64,000 bases of DNA from Streptococcus sp. 29896 (GTDB lineage Bacteria > Bacillota > Bacilli > Lactobacillales > Streptococcaceae). Where the stretch lies: positions 248,001 through 312,000 of the forward strand of contig NZ_CP118733.1 in the NCBI RefSeq assembly GCF_032594915.1, written 5' to 3'. Under the pieces are notes generated by a model that did no database searches, was not told the DNA's origin, and saw only the letters and a program-made list of their open reading frames with translations. The position numbers and the translations under genes were made by a program. Every line of letters begins with the position of its first letter. Position 1 is the stretch's first letter. Below, piece after piece: positions 55,145-64,000 of this stretch.

Positions 55145-55732
55145 TTGGAATTAAACGTATTTGCAGGACAAGAAAAAAGTGAACTTTCCATGATTGAAGT
55201 GGCGCGTGCTATTTTGGAAGAACGTGGCCGTGACAATGAAATGTACTTCAATGATTTGGTTAATGAAATTCAAAACTACCTTGAAAAATCAAACAGCGAA
55301 ATTCGTGCAGCCCTACCAACTTTCTATTCAGATTTGAATGTGGATGGCAGTTTTATTCCGCTAGGAGAAAACAAATGGGGCCTTCGTTCATGGTATGCAA
55401 TCGATGAAATCGATGAAGAAGTCATCACCCTTGAAGAAGACGACGAGGATGCACCAAAACGGAAGAAAAAACGTGTCAATGCCTTCATGGATGGTGATGA
55501 AGATGCCATCGACTACGGCCATGATGATCCAGAAGATGAAGATGGCTATGACTCTGGTTCTGATTCAAGTTATGATGATGAAAATCCAGACGATGAAAAA
55601 GACGAAGTTGAGTCATACGATTCAGAAATCAATGAAATCATTACAGATGATGATTTGGTTGACGAAGAAGTTGATTTGAACGAAGAAGACGATGAGTTTT
55701 CAGAAGACGAGGAAGTCATCGACGAAGTATAG
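55145..55732 (+). CDS. rpoE: DNA-directed RNA polymerase subunit delta
   Basis: A 195-residue Gram-positive RNA polymerase subunit that promotes recycling and modulates initiation. Globular N-domain ([28 protein letters not shown]) and an extremely acidic, disordered C-terminus of Asp/Glu runs. The start is TTG at 55145 after AAAAAGGAGAAGAGCC; no ATG or GTG fits the conserved N-terminus. Located upstream of pyrG, the usual Firmicutes order. Confidence 0.94.
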   Translation: MELNVFAGQEKSELSMIEVARAILEERGRDNEMYFNDLVNEIQNYLEKSNSEIRAALPTFYSDLNVDGSFIPLGENKWGLRSWYAIDEIDEEVITLEEDDEDAPKRKKKRVNAFMDGDEDAIDYGHDDPEDEDGYDSGSDSSYDDENPDDEKDEVESYDSEINEIITDDDLVDEEVDLNEEDDEFSEDEEVIDEV

Positions 55733-55740
55733 ATTTGTCA

Positions 55741-55825
55741 TTGACAAGCCTCTGGTTTTACGATAAGATAATATCGGGCACCTCTTTTGAGGTCGGAGCT
55801 CCCTAGTCGATAGGGAGCTATTTTT
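55741..55825 (+). promoter_or_regulatory. pyrG promoter and CTP-responsive attenuator (reiterative initiation type)
   Basis: TTGACA (55741-55746), 17-bp spacer, TAAGAT (55764-55769), then six bases to GGGC (from 55776) as the start. Downstream is terminator AGCTCCCTA-GTCGA-TAGGGAGCT-ATTTTT (55797-55825), whose 5' arm is C-rich. This matches the known B. subtilis pyrG mechanism: at low CTP extra G residues are added at the 5' end and pair with the C-rich arm, preventing termination. It also serves as the rpoE terminator. Confidence 0.8.
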
Positions 55826-55889
55826 GTTTTTTCTTCAAGATTGTTAAAAAACACCCCGTCATTAAGAAGACAGCAGAGGAGGAGTTTGC

Positions 55890-57497
55890 ATGACAAAATA
55901 TATTTTTGTAACAGGTGGCGTTGTGTCATCGATTGGGAAGGGGATTGTGGCAGCAAGTTTGGGCCGCCTCTTGAAAAACAGAGGATTGAAAGTTACCATC
56001 CAAAAATTTGATCCCTACATCAACATTGACCCAGGAACTATGAGCCCTTACCAACACGGGGAAGTATTTGTGACAGATGATGGTGCAGAAACAGACTTGG
56101 ATCTTGGTCACTATGAGCGATTCATCGACGTCAACCTCAACAAGTATTCAAACGTCACAACTGGTAAAATTTACAGCGAAGTCCTTCGCAAAGAACGTAA
56201 GGGAGAGTACCTAGGAGCAACGGTTCAGGTGATTCCACACATTACAGATGCTTTGAAAGACAAAATCAAGCGTGCAGCTCGTACTACAGATGCAGATGTC
56301 ATCATCACGGAAGTGGGTGGTACAGTAGGTGATATTGAAAGCTTGCCATTCCTTGAAGCCCTTCGTCAGATGAAGGCAGATGTCGGTTCAGACAATGTTA
56401 TGTATATCCACACCACCCTCTTGCCTTATCTCAAGGCGGCAGGAGAAATGAAGACCAAGCCGACCCAGCATTCGGTTAAAGAACTGCGTGGACTCGGAAT
56501 CCAGCCAAACATGTTGGTAATTCGAACAGAGCAACCTGCTGGACAAGGAATTAAAAATAAACTAGCACAGTTCTGTGATGTGGCACCAGAAGCGGTCATT
56601 GAGTCCTTGGATGTCGAACATCTTTACCAAATCCCATTAAATATGCAGGCGCAGAACATGGATCAAATTGTTTGCGATCACTTGAAGCTCGACGTACCTC
56701 CAGCAGATATGACAGAGTGGACAGCGATGGTAGACAAGGTTCTTAATCTCCAGAAAAAAGTAAAAATCGCTTTAGTTGGTAAGTATGTAGAATTACAAGA
56801 TGCCTACATTTCAGTTGTAGAAGCCTTGAAACACTCTGGCTATGCCAACGATGCTGCGATTGAGTTGGATTGGGTCAATGCCAACGATCTGACAGCAGAA
56901 AATGTAGCTGATCGACTTGGACAAGCCCAAGGGATTATCGTACCTGGTGGCTTTGGTCAACGCGGTACAGAAGGAAAAATTCAAGCCATTCGCTATGCGC
57001 GTGAGAATGATGTGCCTATGTTAGGGGTCTGCTTGGGCATGCAGTTGACCTGTGTGGAATTTGCTCGCCATGTCCTTGGATTAGAAGGAGCCAATAGTTT
57101 TGAGCTGGATCCAGAAACCAAATATCCGATTATCGATATCATGCGCGATCAAATTGGAGTAGAAGACCTTGGCGGAACGCTCCGTCTGGGACTCTATCCA
57201 AGTAAGCTCAAACGTGGTTCAAAGGCTGCTGCAGCCTATGATAATCAAGAAGTTGTTCAACGTCGTCACCGCCACCGTTACGAGTTTAACAATGACTTCC
57301 GTCAGCAATTTGAACAAGCTGGTTTTGTCTTCTCAGGTGTATCGCCAGACAACCGCTTGGTTGAGATTGTTGAAATTCCTGAGAACAAGTTCTTTGTGGC
57401 CTGTCAGTATCACCCAGAACTCCAATCTCGTCCAAATCGTCCGGAAGGACTCTATACAGCTTTTGTCACAGCAGCTGTTGAGAATGGAAGTGAATAA
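55890..57497 (+). CDS. pyrG: CTP synthase
   Basis: A 535-residue glutamine-dependent enzyme making CTP from UTP. Synthase domain begins [32 protein letters not shown]; GATase class I domain has the catalytic Cys in [17 protein letters not shown] and the His/Glu in [23 protein letters not shown] precedes the ATG. Full length. Control by the upstream attenuator. Confidence 0.97.
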   Translation: MTKYIFVTGGVVSSIGKGIVAASLGRLLKNRGLKVTIQKFDPYINIDPGTMSPYQHGEVFVTDDGAETDLDLGHYERFIDVNLNKYSNVTTGKIYSEVLRKERKGEYLGATVQVIPHITDALKDKIKRAARTTDADVIITEVGGTVGDIESLPFLEALRQMKADVGSDNVMYIHTTLLPYLKAAGEMKTKPTQHSVKELRGLGIQPNMLVIRTEQPAGQGIKNKLAQFCDVAPEAVIESLDVEHLYQIPLNMQAQNMDQIVCDHLKLDVPPADMTEWTAMVDKVLNLQKKVKIALVGKYVELQDAYISVVEALKHSGYANDAAIELDWVNANDLTAENVADRLGQAQGIIVPGGFGQRGTEGKIQAIRYARENDVPMLGVCLGMQLTCVEFARHVLGLEGANSFELDPETKYPIIDIMRDQIGVEDLGGTLRLGLYPSKLKRGSKAAAAYDNQEVVQRRHRHRYEFNNDFRQQFEQAGFVFSGVSPDNRLVEIVEIPENKFFVACQYHPELQSRPNRPEGLYTAFVTAAVENGSE

Positions 57498-57534
57498 ATT
57501 AGGAGTGACTGTGTAGACCAGCGCTTTTGAGTAG

Positions 57535-57562
57535 AGCATCCTTTTAGGGTGCTCATTTTTTA
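57535..57562 (+). terminator. Terminator of pyrG
   Basis: GAGCATCC-TTTTAG-GGTGCTC followed by ATTTTTTAT. Confidence 0.8.
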
Positions 57563-57645
57563 TGGGCAAGGCTTGACTAATTGGTGGATTCTGTTAAGCT
57601 TTTTAATATGTGCAATGAGTGATCTAGGAAAAGGAGGGAGAAGAG

Positions 57646-59214
57646 GTGAGGAATCTTCATTTTATCGTGACATTAGTGGCGATTAGCCTGGTAGCAGGAT
57701 TAAACGTGCTCTTTAACTACCAGATAGCAGGAGTAACAGATAGTTTAACTAGTGGGGATAGAGCTGGTTTTATTGTACAGATTTGGCAGTTGCTTGCGAT
57801 TTTATGCTTGATGCTGGTGGCAGAGTTTGTTCGTCAAGTCTGCAATCAGCGGTTTTTGAATAGGATTGGCTACAAGATTCAGGCTACTCTAGTCAATCGT
57901 TTTTTGCAGGGGCCGAGCTTGCTCAAGCAATCAGAAGTAGCGGCACGAGTTTCGGCTATTCATAATGATAGCGAGATGGTCAAGGAACTCTACTATGATA
58001 CCCTGTTTTCCCTCTATCAAGGAGTGGTGTCCTTCTTGTTTGCCTGTCTGGCTCTCTTTGGCTTGGATAGTCAGGTATCCATAGCAATCCTGCTTTTGAC
58101 CTTGGTGCCGATTGGGCTTCCCTACCTTTTTCAAAATAGTAGGCAAAGGGTTCAGGAGGCCATCTCTCAGGAGAAGGCTGCCTATCAGATTCTACTCAAT
58201 GACCTCCTTTCAGGTCTAGTCATTATCAAAAATGCCGATCGTAGCCAGTATTTTTCTGACAAGACAAATGATCAATACAAACGAATCTATCAACTGGAAG
58301 ACCGGAAGGCTTTTCTGTCAGCCTTGTTGAATGTCTTATCTGGTTTGTTCTTCTATCTATTGACGGTTCTGATTCTCTGTTTGGGAGGTCAAAGGATTTT
58401 GGCAGGGCAAATGACAGTAGGAGCCTTGGTGGCAATTTATAGTATTTCTTTAGAATTGACCATGCCGATTAGCTTAATTGCATCGTCTATTGCGGATATG
58501 GCTTCTGTTCGCAATCTACGTGAGCAGCTCTTAAAACAGGAACCAGCTCTGCCTTTTTCCCAAAAAACCAAACACCCCTTCACCTCTCTTCAGGTGCGCA
58601 ATCTTTCTTTTTCTATAGAAGGAACTCCCCTGTTTTCGGAGTTGAGTCTAAACTTTGAGCCTGGGAAGAAGTATCTGATTCAGGGAGAGAGCGGCGTAGG
58701 TAAATCGACCTTAGCCTACCTCCTGATGGGACAGATGGGGCAGGGTGATGAAGGAGTCTATCTGAATGGGCAGCCTTTGAAGGAATTGGGAGAAGAGGTG
58801 GCTCAATCTTATCTTGCCTTTCTGCCACAAAAAGTGAAACTTTTTCATGCCAGCATCTGGGAGAATATCAGTTTGGGAAGGGAGGTCGACGAGCAGGAGG
58901 TTCTTGTCTTGTTGCAGTTAGTAGGACTGGGACAACGATTTGCTAGTCGTCAGCAGTTAGAAAGCGAGCTCTTTGATGCAGAATCAACTCTTTCAGGTGG
59001 GCAACAACAACGCCTGGCCTTGGTACGGACCCTCTTGCTCCACAAACCTGTCTTGCTCCTAGATGAATCTCTTTCAGGTTTAGATGATCGGACCTTTGCC
59101 ATGGTGGAACAAGCCCTGCTAGACTTGGAGGGGACAACGGTCATTCATATCAGTCACCGCTCGCATTGTGAGGCAGACTATGACCAGAAGGTGGTGCTGG
59201 AGAGAAGAAAGTAA
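57646..59214 (+). CDS. ABC exporter half-transporter (membrane plus ATPase domains)
   Basis: A 522-residue type IV ABC exporter with six membrane segments and a C-terminal ATPase: Walker A GESGVGKST, signature LSGGQQQRLAL, Walker B VLLLDESLSGLD, H-loop HISHRSH. GTG start at 57646 after GGAGGGAGAAGAG. No partner or substrate gene is nearby; its own terminator and promoter isolate it. It probably works as a homodimer; the substrate (drug, peptide or lipid) is unknown. It is shorter than typical 570-580 residue exporters. Confidence 0.85.
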   Translation: MRNLHFIVTLVAISLVAGLNVLFNYQIAGVTDSLTSGDRAGFIVQIWQLLAILCLMLVAEFVRQVCNQRFLNRIGYKIQATLVNRFLQGPSLLKQSEVAARVSAIHNDSEMVKELYYDTLFSLYQGVVSFLFACLALFGLDSQVSIAILLLTLVPIGLPYLFQNSRQRVQEAISQEKAAYQILLNDLLSGLVIIKNADRSQYFSDKTNDQYKRIYQLEDRKAFLSALLNVLSGLFFYLLTVLILCLGGQRILAGQMTVGALVAIYSISLELTMPISLIASSIADMASVRNLREQLLKQEPALPFSQKTKHPFTSLQVRNLSFSIEGTPLFSELSLNFEPGKKYLIQGESGVGKSTLAYLLMGQMGQGDEGVYLNGQPLKELGEEVAQSYLAFLPQKVKLFHASIWENISLGREVDEQEVLVLLQLVGLGQRFASRQQLESELFDAESTLSGGQQQRLALVRTLLLHKPVLLLDESLSGLDDRTFAMVEQALLDLEGTTVIHISHRSHCEADYDQKVVLERRK

Positions 59215-59244
59215 AAAAATATGAACTTTTTTTCAAAAAAAGTG

Positions 59245-59273
59245 TTGACAAGGGTGATACCCCGTGGTATACT
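59245..59273 (+). promoter_or_regulatory. tRNA-Leu promoter
   Basis: TTGACA, 17-bp spacer, TATACT with TGG upstream; strong stable-RNA promoter 14 bp before the tRNA. Confidence 0.85.
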
Positions 59274-59286
59274 TATCTAGTGTTCA

Positions 59287-59372
59287 GCGGGGATGGCGGA
59301 ATTGGCAGACGCGCAGGATTAAGGATCCTGTGACCGCTTTAGGTCGTGAGGGTTCAAGTCCCTCTCTCCGCA
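59287..59372 (+). tRNA. tRNA-Leu (anticodon AAG)
   Basis: Acceptor GCGGGGA pairs with TCTCCGC plus discriminator A. The anticodon arm CAGGA-TTAAGGA-TCCTG places AAG at 34-36. A long variable arm (TGACCGCTTTAGGTCGT) and T-loop GGTTCAAGTCC are typical of class II tRNA-Leu. CCA is not encoded. A34 in a bacterial leucine tRNA is unusual. Confidence 0.93.
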
Positions 59373-59382
59373 TAGAACTTTC

Positions 59383-59409
59383 AGACTGGTGTAACCAGTC
59401 TTTTTTTTT
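59383..59409 (+). terminator. Terminator of tRNA-Leu
   Basis: AGACTGG-TGTAA-CCAGTCT and a run of T. Confidence 0.9.
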
Positions 59410-59477
59410 GTGTCTGAAAGATATGTGAAAATTTTCTCATATGGATACAGTTTCAGCTAGCATTTTTTTGAGAATCG

Positions 59478-59486
59478 TGTTAAAAT
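59478..59486 (+). promoter_or_regulatory. Extended -10 promoter of fba
   Basis: TGTTAAAAT, 49 bp before the fba start; the -35 is not clear. Confidence 0.5.
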
Positions 59487-59534
59487 AGGAGGGTATGGGG
59501 GATGACTCCCAAAAAATATTAGGAGGCTCTTAGA

Positions 59535-60416
59535 ATGCCATTAGTTTCAGCAGAAAAATTTGTCCAAGCAGCTCGTGACAACGGTTATGCAGTTGGTGGA
59601 TTTAACACAAACAACCTTGAGTGGACTCAAGCTATCTTGCGTGCAGCAGAAGCAAAACAAGCTCCAGTTCTTATCCAAACTTCTATGGGTGCAGCTAAGT
59701 ACATGGGTGGTTACAAAGTAGCTCGCAACTTGATCGCTAACTTGATCGAGTCAATGAACATCACAGTTCCAGTTGCTATTCACCTTGACCACGGTCACTA
59801 CGAAGATGCACTTGAGTGTATCGAAGTTGGTTACACTTCTATCATGTTTGACGGTTCACACCTTCCAGTAGAAGAAAACCTTGCAAAAGCAAAAGAAGTT
59901 GTAGAATTGGCACACGCTAAAGGTATCTCAGTTGAAGCTGAAGTTGGTACTATCGGTGGTGAAGAAGACGGTATCGTTGGTACTGGTGAATTGGCTCCAA
60001 TCGAAGACGCAGTAGCAATGGTTGCGACTGGTATTGACTTCTTGGCAGCTGGTATCGGTAACATCCACGGTCCATACCCAGAAAACTGGGAAGGTCTTGA
60101 CCTTGACCACTTGCGTAAATTGACTGAAGCTGTACCAGGTTTCCCAATCGTATTGCACGGTGGTTCAGGTATTCCAGATGCACAAATCCAAGAAGCAATC
60201 AAATTGGGTGTTGCTAAAGTTAACGTTAACACTGAGTGCCAAATCGCATTTGCAAACGCAACTCGTAAGTTTGCGGCGGCTTATGAAGCAAACGAAGCAG
60301 AATACGACAAGAAAAAACTCTTTGACCCACGTAAATTCTTGGCTGACGGTGTAAAAGCTATCCAAGCATCTGTTGAAGAGCGTATCGACGTATTTGGTTC
60401 AGCGAACAAAGCTTAA
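59535..60416 (+). CDS. fba: Class II fructose-bisphosphate aldolase
   Basis: A 293-residue zinc-dependent glycolytic aldolase cleaving fructose 1,6-bisphosphate. It starts MPLVSAEKFVQAARDNGYAVGGFNTNN. Zinc ligands in HLDHGHYED, the EVGTIGGEEDG region, GNIHGPYP and VLHGGSGIPD. Strong codon bias and an AGGAGGCTC ribosome-binding site. Monocistronic. Confidence 0.97.
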   Translation: MPLVSAEKFVQAARDNGYAVGGFNTNNLEWTQAILRAAEAKQAPVLIQTSMGAAKYMGGYKVARNLIANLIESMNITVPVAIHLDHGHYEDALECIEVGYTSIMFDGSHLPVEENLAKAKEVVELAHAKGISVEAEVGTIGGEEDGIVGTGELAPIEDAVAMVATGIDFLAAGIGNIHGPYPENWEGLDLDHLRKLTEAVPGFPIVLHGGSGIPDAQIQEAIKLGVAKVNVNTECQIAFANATRKFAAAYEANEAEYDKKKLFDPRKFLADGVKAIQASVEERIDVFGSANKA

Positions 60417-60467
60417 TTGTTCTGCGAAAAAATCTCTGATTTTGAGCAAATAAAGTTTAATTAAAAG

Positions 60468-60496
60468 AGGATTTTCGATTGAAAATCCTTTTTTTT
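60468..60496 (+). terminator. Terminator of fba
   Basis: AGGATTTTC-GATT-GAAAATCCT with eight T. Between it and the rpmB promoter (60497-60640) I see no gene. Confidence 0.9.
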
Positions 60497-60640
60497 GCTG
60501 TTTTTTGAAATAGAAATGATTTTTCTGAAAAATCAATCTGATTTCCAATGAAGGGCAGGTCGTCTGAAGAAGGGAATAGTGATACACTTCCAATGATAAT
60601 CAGATATTGGGCTGGATGTGTGAAAAAAGAAAAATAATTC

Positions 60641-60729
60641 TTGCCAAGTTCTTTCTTTTCTGTTAGAATAGTATGGTATGTGGTGCTAGCACATCCGTTA
60701 TATTTGATCAAATGAGGAGGAAGATACAA
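60641..60729 (+). promoter_or_regulatory. rpmB promoter and leader
   Basis: TTGCCA (60641-60646), 17-bp spacer, TAGAAT (60664-60669). The leader has a palindrome GTGCTAGCAC (60681-60690), a possible small regulatory hairpin, then GAGGAGGAAGATACAA before the ATG. Confidence 0.65.
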
Positions 60730-60918
60730 ATGGCTAAAGTATGTTATTTCACTGGTCGTAAGACTGTATCAGGTAACAACCGTTCACACGCTATGAACCA
60801 AACAAAACGCGCAGTTAAACCAAACCTTCAAAAAGTTACTGTTTTGATTGACGGTAAACCTAAAAAAGTTTGGGCTTCAGCTCGTGCTCTTAAATCAGGC
60901 AAAGTAGAACGCGTTTAA
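60730..60918 (+). CDS. rpmB: 50S ribosomal protein L28
   Basis: A 62-residue basic protein starting [27 protein letters not shown], the standard L28 sequence. The longer frame upstream (from 60673) covers the promoter leader and is rejected. Monocistronic with a terminator. Confidence 0.95.
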   Translation: MAKVCYFTGRKTVSGNNRSHAMNQTKRAVKPNLQKVTVLIDGKPKKVWASARALKSGKVERV

Positions 60919-60925
60919 TAGAAGG

Positions 60926-60951
60926 AAATGACTCTCGAGGGTCATTTTTTT
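60926..60951 (+). terminator. Terminator of rpmB
   Basis: AAATGAC-TCTCGAGG-GTCATTT with further T. Confidence 0.85.
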
Positions 60952-61063
60952 CTTGCAGTTTTCCGTGTTCTGGTCTATCTCTTCCGTTGTCACAAGCTTG
61001 TTTTTTACAGAAAGCTGAAAATGTGGTAAAATGGAGTGATAAAACTATTTGAGGTAACAAAAT

Positions 61064-61429
61064 ATGACGGTTAAGATCAATACCAAAGATGGCCAAATTG
61101 AATTGACAGATGAAGTCATTGCAACGGTTGTTGGTGGTGCGGCGACTGAGATTTTCGGTGTCGTTGGCATGGCTAGCAAATCTGCCCTTAAAGATAATTT
61201 CCAAGCCCTTCTCGGAAAGGAAAATTATTCCAAAGGTGTTGTCATTAAAACAACAGAAGAAGGGCAAATCGTGGTGGACGTTTACACTGTGATGAGCTAT
61301 GGAGTGAAAATCAGTGAAGTATCCCGCAATATCCAAGAGCGTGTTCAATTTAACCTTGAGAACCAATTGGGCATTGCAGTTGATGCGGTCAACGTCTATA
61401 TCCAAAATATCAAAGTCGTAGGAGAATAA
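61064..61429 (+). CDS. Asp23/Gls24 (DUF322) family protein
   Basis: A 121-residue protein of the Asp23/YloU family, beginning MTVKINTKDGQIELTDEVIATVVGGAATEIFGVVGMAS. Members associate with cell envelope stress or with fatty-acid kinase. It precedes fakA by 2 bp, a conserved pair in Firmicutes. TGGTAAAAT (61024-61032) is a likely extended -10. Confidence 0.9.
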   Translation: MTVKINTKDGQIELTDEVIATVVGGAATEIFGVVGMASKSALKDNFQALLGKENYSKGVVIKTTEEGQIVVDVYTVMSYGVKISEVSRNIQERVQFNLENQLGIAVDAVNVYIQNIKVVGE

Positions 61430-61431
61430 TT

Positions 61432-63096
61432 GTGTCTAAAATTACTACCAGTTTATTCCAAGAAATGGTGCAAGCAGCATCTACTCGATTGAATAAACAA
61501 GCTGAATATGTAAACTCATTAAACGTCTTCCCGGTACCAGATGGTGATACTGGAACCAACATGGGCATGACCATTACAAATGGTGCCAAAGAAGTGGCGG
61601 ATAAGCCGGCAAATACAGTTGGTGAAGTCGCTCAAATCTTGTCAAAAGGTTTGCTCATGGGTGCTCGCGGAAACTCTGGTGTTATTACGTCACAATTGTT
61701 CCGTGGTTTTGGTCAGTCTGTCAAAGGCAAGGTTGAATTGGATGGTAAGGACTTGGCGCAAGCCTTCCAACATGGTGTCGAAGTGGCTTATAAGGCTGTA
61801 ATGAAACCAGTTGAGGGGACAATCTTGACGGTTTCTCGTGGCGCAGCTACGGCAGCTCTTAAAAAAGCAGAAGAAACTGATGATGCGGTTGAGGTTATGC
61901 GTGCGACTCTAGAAGGTGCCAACCGTGCCCTCAAGAAAACACCTGAGATGCTTCCAGTCTTGAAAGAGGTTGGGGTTGTCGATTCAGGTGGTCAAGGTCT
62001 TGTTTATATTTACGAAGGCTTCCTGTCAGCTCTGACAGGCGAGTACATTGCGTCAGAGGATTTTGAAGCGACACCAGCTGTCATGTCTGAGATGATCAAT
62101 GCCGAACACCACAAGTCAGTTGCTGGTCATGTAGCGACTGAGGATATTACCTTTGGTTACTGTACAGAAATCATGGTAGCTCTTCGCCAAGGCCCTACTT
62201 ATGTGAAGGACTTTGATTATGAAGAATTCCGCAACTATCTTAATGACCTTGGGGATTCCCTCCTAGTTGTCAACGATGATGAAATCGTAAAAGTCCATGT
62301 CCATACAGAAGATCCAGGTTTGGTCATGCAAGCGGGTCTTCAATACGGTAGCTTGGTCAAGGTAAAAGTGGACAATATGCGTGAGCAACATGAAGCTCAG
62401 GTTGAGAAGGAAGAAAGTTTCCAAAAGCCGGCTGAACAAAAAGAATACGGCATTATTGCTGTTGCGGCAGGTGAGGGATTGACAGAAATCTTCAAATCAC
62501 AAGGCGTTGATTATGTGATTTCTGGTGGTCAAACTATGAACCCTTCGACAGAAGACTTTGTCAACGCTATTGAATTGGTCAATGCTCGTAATGTCATCTT
62601 GTTGCCAAACAACAAGAACATCTTGATGGCTGCTCAGACTGCAGCAGAAGTTGCGGAAGTTGCGGTTAAGGTTGTGGAAACTAAGACCCTGCCACAAGGT
62701 TTCACTAGTTTGCTTGCCTTTGATCCAAGTCGTGATTTGGAAAGTAACTTTGAAGCCATGACGGCATCTCTCGCAGAGGTGAAAAGCGGTAGCGTGACGA
62801 CTGCAGTCCGTGACACAACCATTGATGGTCTTGAAATCCATGAGAATGACAACCTTGGTATGGTTGATGGTAAGATTGTGGTTTCTAACCCAGATATGAT
62901 GGAGACGCTTGTTGCTACCTTTGAGAAAATGCTCGATGAAGATAGCGAGATTGTTACTATATACATCGGTGAAGATGGTAATGAAGAATTGGCTCAAACT
63001 CTTGCTGAACAGCTAGAAGAACAATTTGAAGATGTCGAGGTCGAAATCCATCAAGGAAATCAACCAGTCTACCCATATCTTTTCAGCGTAGAATAA
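61432..63096 (+). CDS. fakA: Fatty acid kinase catalytic subunit (DAK2 domain protein)
   Basis: A 554-residue protein with an N-terminal DAK2/DhaL ATP-binding domain (NVFPVPDGDTGTNMGMTITNGA, GARGNSGVITSQLFRGF), a middle linker and a C-terminal domain. FakA phosphorylates exogenous fatty acids carried by FakB for membrane lipid synthesis. Starts with GTG at 61432 after GTAGGAGAATAATT, two bases beyond the asp23-like stop. FakB genes are not in the window. Confidence 0.92.
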   Translation: MSKITTSLFQEMVQAASTRLNKQAEYVNSLNVFPVPDGDTGTNMGMTITNGAKEVADKPANTVGEVAQILSKGLLMGARGNSGVITSQLFRGFGQSVKGKVELDGKDLAQAFQHGVEVAYKAVMKPVEGTILTVSRGAATAALKKAEETDDAVEVMRATLEGANRALKKTPEMLPVLKEVGVVDSGGQGLVYIYEGFLSALTGEYIASEDFEATPAVMSEMINAEHHKSVAGHVATEDITFGYCTEIMVALRQGPTYVKDFDYEEFRNYLNDLGDSLLVVNDDEIVKVHVHTEDPGLVMQAGLQYGSLVKVKVDNMREQHEAQVEKEESFQKPAEQKEYGIIAVAAGEGLTEIFKSQGVDYVISGGQTMNPSTEDFVNAIELVNARNVILLPNNKNILMAAQTAAEVAEVAVKVVETKTLPQGFTSLLAFDPSRDLESNFEAMTASLAEVKSGSVTTAVRDTTIDGLEIHENDNLGMVDGKIVVSNPDMMETLVATFEKMLDEDSEIVTIYIGEDGNEELAQTLAEQLEEQFEDVEVEIHQGNQPVYPYLFSVE

Positions 63097-63101
63097 ACAG
63101 G

Positions 63102-63125
63102 TCCCCTCGAGAGAGGGGATTTTTC
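63102..63125 (+). terminator. Terminator of the asp23-fakA operon
   Basis: TCCCCTC-GAGA-GAGGGGA and TTTTTC. Confidence 0.88.
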
Positions 63126-63244
63126 TTTCTTGTTTTCAATTTTCATTTGAGAAGTGCTTGCTCTTCTTTTTGATATATGTTAATATATTGTTGAAAGTGT
63201 AGTTTTCACAAAGTGATTCAATTATTATCAAAAAGGAGGGTCAT

Positions 63245-64000
63245 ATGCCTGAGAATCTCAAAGGGAAAAATGCTTTTCCACGTGTTGCTCTATACTCATC
63301 TGTTGTATTGGCAACCTTTTTAGTTGGTCAACGTGGTGTTCATGCAAATGAAATTGTTGCAGAAACAACAACCACACCACGTGTGACAGAAGTTACTCCA
63401 ACCTCTGAACCAGCTCCTACTCCAAGTGAGGAAGCTGTAGTATCAGAACCGACCGCAGAAGAGGCTGCGGAAGCCTCCTTGCCTTCTTTAGATGTAAATT
63501 TGGAAGCGCTTCCTGCAGATGAATCTGCTAATGAGTTTGCTAGCCTTGAGGTGACAAAGCTGGAAAATGTCGCACTCAATAGCAGCAACAAGCGGTTGGA
63601 ATTGTCAGAAGAAGTTCGTGATTCTGTCAAAGAATCGACAAGTGGTACAATCTACGTCGAGTACAATGCTCAAGCCAACGGCTTCTTTAACTTGTTTGCG
63701 ACCTCCAGTCAGACTCATAAAGACGAATACACCGCCCTCTTTGTCAATAATGGCACAGCAGGTTTAGAAAGTCGAACTGGTAGCGCAGGACAACGCAATG
63801 TCCTAATTGATTCAGGTACGCAGCGGGCAGGAAATGGTGAGTGGAATGCGATCGCCCTTACCTACCAAAAAAATACAGCGGACAATACAGTTGATGTAAA
63901 CATGTATGTTAATGGTCAACTGTCCAAGTCAGCAACGGCTAGAAGTGATCTTTTTGGCTCAGCGACAGCTTTGAGCTATGCTCAATTGGGTGAAGTCAAA
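63245..64000 (+). CDS. Sialidase-like surface protein, 5' part (NanA type)
   Basis: Open from ATG 63245 to the window edge, 252 codons, incomplete. Signal peptide MPENLKGKNAFPRVALYSSVVLATFLVGQRGVHA, a Thr/Pro/Glu-rich linker, then a lectin-like domain with TIYVEYNAQANGFFNLFATSS, DEYTALFVNNGTAGLESR and MYVNGQLSKSATARSDLFG, which resembles the CBM40 sialic-acid-binding domain at the N-terminus of pneumococcal NanA. The catalytic propeller (Asp-box repeats) would lie beyond the edge. AAAAAGGAGGGTCAT precedes the start. Confidence 0.75.
   Translation, partial: MPENLKGKNAFPRVALYSSVVLATFLVGQRGVHANEIVAETTTTPRVTEVTPTSEPAPTPSEEAVVSEPTAEEAAEASLPSLDVNLEALPADESANEFASLEVTKLENVALNSSNKRLELSEEVRDSVKESTSGTIYVEYNAQANGFFNLFATSSQTHKDEYTALFVNNGTAGLESRTGSAGQRNVLIDSGTQRAGNGEWNAIALTYQKNTADNTVDVNMYVNGQLSKSATARSDLFGSATALSYAQLGEVK

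Noticed and set aside
63180..63235. cre site upstream of the sialidase-like gene
   Set aside because: TGAAAGTGTAGTTTTCA has dyad character, but its spacing is 17 bp and it lacks the central CG of cre.

Overview
This window is chromosomal DNA of a low-GC Gram-positive coccus, a Streptococcus and most likely Streptococcus suis. The evidence is the mevalonate operon, the hrcA-grpE-dnaK-dnaJ order, the AdcR-controlled adcAII/histidine-triad pair, a large LPxTG-type subtilisin with C-terminal repeats, the SirTM/GcvH-like operon, and dense Shine-Dalgarno plus extended -10 signals. The species call is from gene content and memory of protein families, not from a search.

Layout. 0-12.5 kb: ribosomal proteins L33/L32 (minus), hisS, adhE with a distal cre-marked promoter and a proximal Rex-boxed promoter, a startless gene remnant, thrC, a MATE exporter, then the mevalonate operon (mvaK1-mvaD-mvaK2-fni). 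12.5-19 kb: a nested inverted-repeat element, a heterodimeric ABC exporter (minus), an ACT-domain/UPF0210 pair and a phosphoglycerate mutase-like enzyme. 19-24.8 kb: the class I heat-shock cluster under two CIRCE operators. Its intergenic spaces are unusually long and filled with about 100-nt structured repeats in both orientations, whose helices are kept by compensatory changes. Two of them abut the start codons of dnaK and dnaJ, and neither gene has a visible Shine-Dalgarno. 24.8-26.2 kb: an IS3-family (IS861/IS150-like) element sitting in the loop of the dnaJ terminator.

26.3-33.9 kb: a tightly overlapping operon for lipoylation-linked protein ADP-ribosylation: LipL-like acyltransferase, OYE-like flavoprotein, luciferase-like monooxygenase, GcvH-like carrier, macrodomain hydrolase, class M sirtuin and LplA-type ligase, followed by an amidase. 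34-44 kb: an amino-acid ABC transporter without a local ATPase, an XRE/DUF2975 pair with a palindromic operator, a PerR-controlled metal-efflux ATPase and perR, a truA-initiated vitamin-kinase/ECF operon, and an Rrf2 regulator with its oxidoreductase/hydrolase target.

44-64 kb: DUF1349 protein, trigger factor, AdcR-controlled zinc lipoprotein plus histidine-triad protein, cell-wall subtilisin, rpoE (delta), pyrG with a reiterative-initiation type attenuator, an ABC half-exporter, tRNA-Leu(AAG), fba, rpmB, asp23-fakA, and the 5' part of a sialidase-like surface gene running off the window. The strongest candidate for something undescribed is the structured repeat family in the dnaK region.
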